A DNA stretch of 64,000 nt from positions 27,731 to 91,730 of the forward strand of contig JAEWJZ010000021.1 of NCBI GenBank assembly GCA_023386315.1. Reading direction: 5' to 3'. Below, one piece after another: positions 60,734 to 64,000 of the stretch (the stretch's first letter is position 1; each line of letters begins with the position of its first letter). The stretch comes from Bacillota bacterium (GTDB lineage: Bacteria > Bacillota > Clostridia > Lachnospirales > Lachnospiraceae). The notes under the pieces were generated by a model. That model saw only the letters and a program-made list of their open reading frames with translations. It searched no databases and was not told where the DNA came from. The translations under genes were made by a program, and so were the position numbers.

Positions 60734-61663
60734 TTAGTTAGCTGGGATTAAGCCAACAGATTTTACTAATTCTTTTCCTTCATCAGAATGGATATAATCA
60801 AATAATGCTTTTACGTTGTCGTTCTGTTTGGAAATATCGCCTTTGGTTGCCATAACAAACGGACGGCTTAAGAAGTAGGATCCTGCTTTAATATTCTCTG
60901 GTGTAGGATCAACGTTTTCCAGCTTAAATGTCTTTACAGTTTTGTCAAGTACATCAAGGGAAACGTAACCAATGGAACCCGGGGTAGATGCTACCTTTGC
61001 CATTACTGCGCCGGTGCTGTCAAGTTCGTTGCTGTATTTGCAGGCATCTTCCAGTTTTAATAACTCTTCAAATGCACTTCTTGTACCAGATCCGGATTCA
61101 CGTCCGATTACTACGATAGGCTGATCAGCGCCGCCTAAGTCTTTCCAGTTGGTAGTTGTTCCGTTATAGACGGCAATCAACTGATCCTTTGTCAGATTTT
61201 CAACTTTATTAGCGGGATCGGTTACAACTGCTATACCATCAATCGCTACAATATTTTCAACAACACCTTTTGCTTTTTCTTCATCTTTTAAATTACGGGA
61301 AGCATTTCCGATATCAGCAGCGCCGTTGGTAACAGCTTCAATTCCTGCTCCGGAACCAACGAATTCAGCCTGAACGGTAACACCAGGATATTTTTCCATA
61401 AATACTTCACTTAAAGCAGTTGCAAGTTTTTCCATTGAGGTAGAACCAACCATACTGATGGAACCCTTTAAGTCTGCAGTTGCTTTAGCGGTGGTTGTTG
61501 CAGCAGCAGCGGTAGTAGTTTCGCTGGCAGCGGCAGTAGTCTCAGCTGCTTTTGTTTCGGCAGCAGTAGTCTCAGTTGTACTGTTACTGCATCCGGCTAA
61601 TGCTCCCATTGTTAATACTGCCATACCGGCAGCAGCAAGTATTTTTACTAAATTTTTTTTCAT
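60734..61663 (-). CDS. pstS: Phosphate-binding lipoprotein PstS
   Basis: A 309-residue phosphate-binding protein: lipoprotein signal with lipobox LAGC, a Thr/Ala-rich linker of about 40 residues, and a PBP-like domain with the phosphate-site segments VGSTSMEKLA, GSGAGIEAV and GRESGSGTRSAFEEL. The ATG at 61663 follows GAGGAG with normal spacing; the in-frame GTG at 61669 is too close to it. First gene of pstSCAB-phoU. Confidence 0.95.
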   Translation of the reverse strand: MKKNLVKILAAAGMAVLTMGALAGCSNSTTETTAAETKAAETTAAASETTTAAAATTTAKATADLKGSISMVGSTSMEKLATALSEVFMEKYPGVTVQAEFVGSGAGIEAVTNGAADIGNASRNLKDEEKAKGVVENIVAIDGIAVVTDPANKVENLTKDQLIAVYNGTTTNWKDLGGADQPIVVIGRESGSGTRSAFEELLKLEDACKYSNELDSTGAVMAKVASTPGSIGYVSLDVLDKTVKTFKLENVDPTPENIKAGSYFLSRPFVMATKGDISKQNDNVKALFDYIHSDEGKELVKSVGLIPAN

Positions 61664-61750
61664 AATCACTTTCTCCTCTTTTCATTTAATATTGCTTTCG
61701 CTTACATCATGGAGTATAGCAGTCAGTCTGTGTTTCTGATATCATGTTTT

Positions 61751-61778
61751 AGTATAGAGTCTGTAAAGCTTGTGTAAA
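61751..61778 (-). promoter_or_regulatory. Pho-box-like direct repeats and promoter of the pst operon
   Basis: On the minus strand TTTACA occurs at 61778-61773 and again at 61767-61762, exactly 11 bases apart, like PhoP direct repeats (TT[A/T]A[C/A]A-N5). The first also serves as a -35, with TATACT (61756-61751) 16 bases downstream. This fits induction by a PhoP-type regulator under phosphate limitation. The remaining sequence between pstS and 62051 is AT-rich without other clear features. Confidence 0.65.
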
Positions 61779-62050
61779 ACACTATAATTGATGTATAATT
61801 CTTCATAATTAGTATTTGCAGAAAAGAGCTTTAGATTCATAATCATTTTTATTCTGTTTCAAAAATGCCGAAATTTCAGATGAAATACGGAAAAATCCCT
61901 TTATTCTTTATAAAAATAGCGGGATGGACTGGACAGAATGGGAGCAAATGTGGTAAATTGTTACGTGCATTTTATTATAGAAGTAACAAATGATGATTCC
62001 GTAATATTTGAAGAACGGATACAAAGGATACGAGAATGGAGGACGTTTTC

Positions 62051-63616
62051 ATGGGAGCATATCAACTGAAAATCACGATCAAAGGAAGCAAGCCGCCGAT
62101 TTGGAGAAGGATTCTGGTACCTGAAGGAATAACGTTTGAAACACTTCACCATATGATTCAGGCGTCATTTTGCTGGTCCGGCCAATACCCGTATCAATTT
62201 GAGTTTCGTTCAGAGAAGATACGGGCAGCATCAGATCATATAGAGCATACTGGTCAGTACCGGTATGATTTGGTAACGGAACGCATTGACGGGCAGATAT
62301 CAAAGGATTCCAAATTTACATATGTATCTTTTGGTGCAGGCAGCTGGGAATTTGTTATTCAGACGGAAGATTACTTAAAGGAAAGTCAGGAGACTGCAGC
62401 AAGAGTCATTAAATATAAGGGCGAATCGATTCCGGAGACTTGCAGCAGCCTGGAAGAATACGCAGGTTTTATGGAAGTTTCATCCGTTAAAGGGATGGAA
62501 TATGATATGGCGGCAGTGAATCTGCGTCTGGAACAGATGGTTGATAAATCTGAAGACATCATCATTTCAGATATATTTGACTGCTACGATAAAAACAGCA
62601 TTCTTGAAATCGCAAAAAGACATCATTTGGATGGAGTCAGCAAGTTAAAAAAAGAAGAATTAGTGCAGAAGACCATTTCTTACATATTAAATGAGAAAAT
62701 AATGAAGCCTTATTTTCTTTGTGTCCGCGACAGTGAGATGAAAGCATTTGAACAGGTTATATCCGGCAGCACAGAGCTTAATTTTCTGGAAGTAGAAAAT
62801 ATGGACTATCTTTATGCCGGAGGATATGTAACTTCAGGGCCAGAACGCTGTTTTCTGGTTTCGAAGGAAGTAATAAAGGCATATGAAGCATTTAATACAG
62901 AAGAGTTTCAGGAAGAACGGTCCCGCATAAGCAGAATCGGAGACTATCTTTGTGTGGCTAATTCCCTGTATGCCATAACCCCTCCGTCAGTTATTCTGGA
63001 AACATTTAATAAATATGAAGAGAAGAAGCTGACGTCTGATGAACTTTTAAAGGCATATGAATCTTTAAGACCTTACCGTTTAATGGTAACCTATATAGAT
63101 GGTAATTTCGTAGATGCAGCATTAGCAGAACAAAAAAGCTATACAAACCTTTTGCGTACGCAGAAGAAAGTTCCCTATTATATTCCTGCTCATCAGGAGA
63201 TCCGCTTCATGGCGGATAATTCCGGATTTTTAATGAGCGGTGAATTAAGCAGGCTGAGTCAATTCCTGGTTTCTGAATTAAGTGTGCCGGATGAAATGAT
63301 TCCGCTCATTCTACGTCAGGTCCAGGCAGAGATCAGTATGGGTGGACAACTTCAGGAAGTTGTAAACGATTTAGAGGCAGCAGGAATTCTCATGGAGTCT
63401 TCGGAACATATGGAAAAGCTGGCTGTGATAGTAACTGATATCTGGAATAATACCAGAATGGTACAAAACAGAGGTTATAAACCTTATGAGATGGTGATGA
63501 GGGGATTCGATGAAGTAAGTATTCAAAGGAAGAACATTCAGAAGATCTATCCCAACGACACCTGCCCTTGTGGAAGCGGTAAGAAATACAAGAAATGCTG
63601 TGGGAAAAAGGCCTGA
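62051..63616 (+). CDS. pRiA4b ORF-3-like protein with C-terminal SEC-C motif
   Basis: A 521-residue protein. The first 110 residues match the plasmid pRiA4b ORF-3 domain (YQLKITIKGSKPPIWRRILV; FCWSGQYPYQFEF). A middle segment (about 165-220) looks like a SAP/Rho-N-type helical module, and the C-terminus ends in a zinc-binding SEC-C motif, CPCGSGKKYKKCC. GGAGGA lies 7 bases before the ATG at 62051; the in-frame ATG at 62036 overlaps that site. Function unknown; SEC-C motifs usually mediate protein contacts or metal binding. Confidence 0.85.
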   Translation: MGAYQLKITIKGSKPPIWRRILVPEGITFETLHHMIQASFCWSGQYPYQFEFRSEKIRAASDHIEHTGQYRYDLVTERIDGQISKDSKFTYVSFGAGSWEFVIQTEDYLKESQETAARVIKYKGESIPETCSSLEEYAGFMEVSSVKGMEYDMAAVNLRLEQMVDKSEDIIISDIFDCYDKNSILEIAKRHHLDGVSKLKKEELVQKTISYILNEKIMKPYFLCVRDSEMKAFEQVISGSTELNFLEVENMDYLYAGGYVTSGPERCFLVSKEVIKAYEAFNTEEFQEERSRISRIGDYLCVANSLYAITPPSVILETFNKYEEKKLTSDELLKAYESLRPYRLMVTYIDGNFVDAALAEQKSYTNLLRTQKKVPYYIPAHQEIRFMADNSGFLMSGELSRLSQFLVSELSVPDEMIPLILRQVQAEISMGGQLQEVVNDLEAAGILMESSEHMEKLAVIVTDIWNNTRMVQNRGYKPYEMVMRGFDEVSIQRKNIQKIYPNDTCPCGSGKKYKKCCGKKA

Positions 63617-63633
63617 TTATAGACAGAAATTCT

Positions 63634-63669
63634 GGAGCTCATCTGCAGATGGAATGAGCTCCTTTTTTT
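63634..63669 (+). terminator. Terminator after the pRiA4b-like gene
   Basis: GGAGCTCAT (63634-63642) pairs with ATGAGCTCC (63654-63662), followed by TTTTTTT. Confidence 0.92.
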
Positions 63670-63728
63670 ACCTTAATTGTTAAGAAAAACATGTTTTTTG
63701 AAATAATCAAAAAAGTTTAAAAAACATG

Positions 63729-63757
63729 TTGACTTTTGTCGAAAGCTTTGGTATGAT
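63729..63757 (+). promoter_or_regulatory. Strong promoter P1 of a probable rRNA operon
   Basis: TTGACT (63729-63734), 17-bp spacer, TATGAT (63752-63757), followed by a GC-rich CGCCG/CGGCG hairpin at 63764-63781. Confidence 0.75.
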
Positions 63758-63846
63758 ATACCTCGCCGCTGAAAACGGCGGCAAACTTCTTCCAAAAACA
63801 CATCGATGACCGATGAGAAACGTTTTGAAGAAAGTGAAAAAAATGG

Positions 63847-63875
63847 TTGACAAAAACAACCGGACATGATATCCT
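63847..63875 (+). promoter_or_regulatory. Strong promoter P2 of a probable rRNA operon
   Basis: TTGACA (63847-63852), 17-bp spacer, TATCCT (63870-63875), 118 bases downstream of P1. Tandem spacing like this is typical of rRNA operons. Confidence 0.7.
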
Positions 63876-63881
63876 ATATGA

Positions 63882-64000
63882 GTTGCTCCTGAAGCAGCAA
63901 AGGAAAAAAGCACTTTGAAAACAGAAGATTGAACAGTATGTAAAACCCTGAAAATTCTAATAATAAGCTGCGTTTGAGCGGCTTTGAATGAGAAATTCAG
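63882..64000 (+). other. Probable leader of an rRNA operon (16S gene beyond the window)
   Basis: After P2 there is a stretch without a reading frame. It contains GCACTTTGAAAACAGAAGA and AACAGTATG, close to the CTTTGAAAACTGAA-type leader found before 16S genes in many Firmicutes. No 16S sequence is reached by base 64000. The assignment rests on tandem promoters plus this leader pattern. Confidence 0.6.

Noticed and set aside
1..64000. CRISPR arrays, tRNA genes, prophage or transposase genes
   Set aside because: Looked for regularly spaced repeats, cloverleaf-like stretches and integrase or transposase motifs; none were seen, though a small tRNA could be missed by eye.

Overview
The window looks like chromosomal DNA from a spore-forming, low-GC, Gram-positive anaerobe of the Clostridia, most likely a Lachnospiraceae / Clostridium cluster XIVa relative. 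The reasons are the strong AGGAGG-type ribosome binding sites, sigma-A promoters with 17-bp spacers, a cwlD-type cortex amidase, mecA, an AraR-regulated GguAB-type sugar importer, an oxygen-labile two-subunit serine dehydratase and a PolC-like exonuclease gene. No phage, transposase, CRISPR array or tRNA gene was seen. The species is an inference.

Layout. 1-3.2 kb: end of a DauR/YheO-like regulator, then a serine-utilisation operon (symporter, sdaAB, sdaAA). 3.2-6.1 kb: MarR regulator with a palindromic operator on its promoter, MATE exporter, and an alpha/beta hydrolase with an altered active site. 6.2-9.6 kb: mecA, then a protein kinase fused to a degenerate P-loop domain, a second such P-loop protein and a small unknown protein. 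9.8-13.7 kb: cell-envelope genes (GH18/SH3 protein, metallophosphoesterase lipoprotein, CwlD). 13.8-17.6 kb, minus strand: coiled-coil protein, AgrC-like kinase, LytTR regulator, asnA. 17.7-27 kb: a long plus-strand housekeeping run (tsaC, dCMP deaminase, radical SAM, nth, exonuclease, a 37-codon membrane peptide, VanW protein, AIRS-like domain, Lrp regulator, aminotransferase, trmL). 27-33.5 kb, minus strand: an amino-acid permease and an HcnABC-like flavin/iron-sulfur dehydrogenase operon with an ornithine-cyclodeaminase-like protein and RidA, facing an AraC regulator. 34.5-40.3 kb: sugar ABC importer with its GntR/AraR regulator and operator palindromes. 40.4-42.2 kb: PIN-PhoH protein and a Cys-rich orphan.

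42.3-44.9 kb holds the most unusual locus. It encodes a lipoprotein with cell-wall-binding repeats, a BlaI/MecI repressor, and a BlaR1-type M56 membrane metallopeptidase. The extracellular end of the peptidase is the same wall-binding repeat module rather than a penicillin-binding sensor. Both transcription units have matching TTGACA-17-TAAACT promoters carrying TACAnnTGTA BlaI-type operators. It reads as a wall- or polymer-sensing derivative of the beta-lactam induction circuit.

44.9-56 kb: a two-component pair split by an opposite-strand membrane-protein gene, mutS2, an HtrA-like protein that has lost its catalytic residues, yhaM, and a second two-component system. 56-57.3 kb: nagA. 57.3-61.8 kb: the pstSCAB-phoU operon with a Pho-box-like promoter. 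62-63.6 kb: a pRiA4b ORF-3 / SEC-C protein. 63.7-64 kb: tandem strong promoters and a leader that probably precede an rRNA operon just outside the window.
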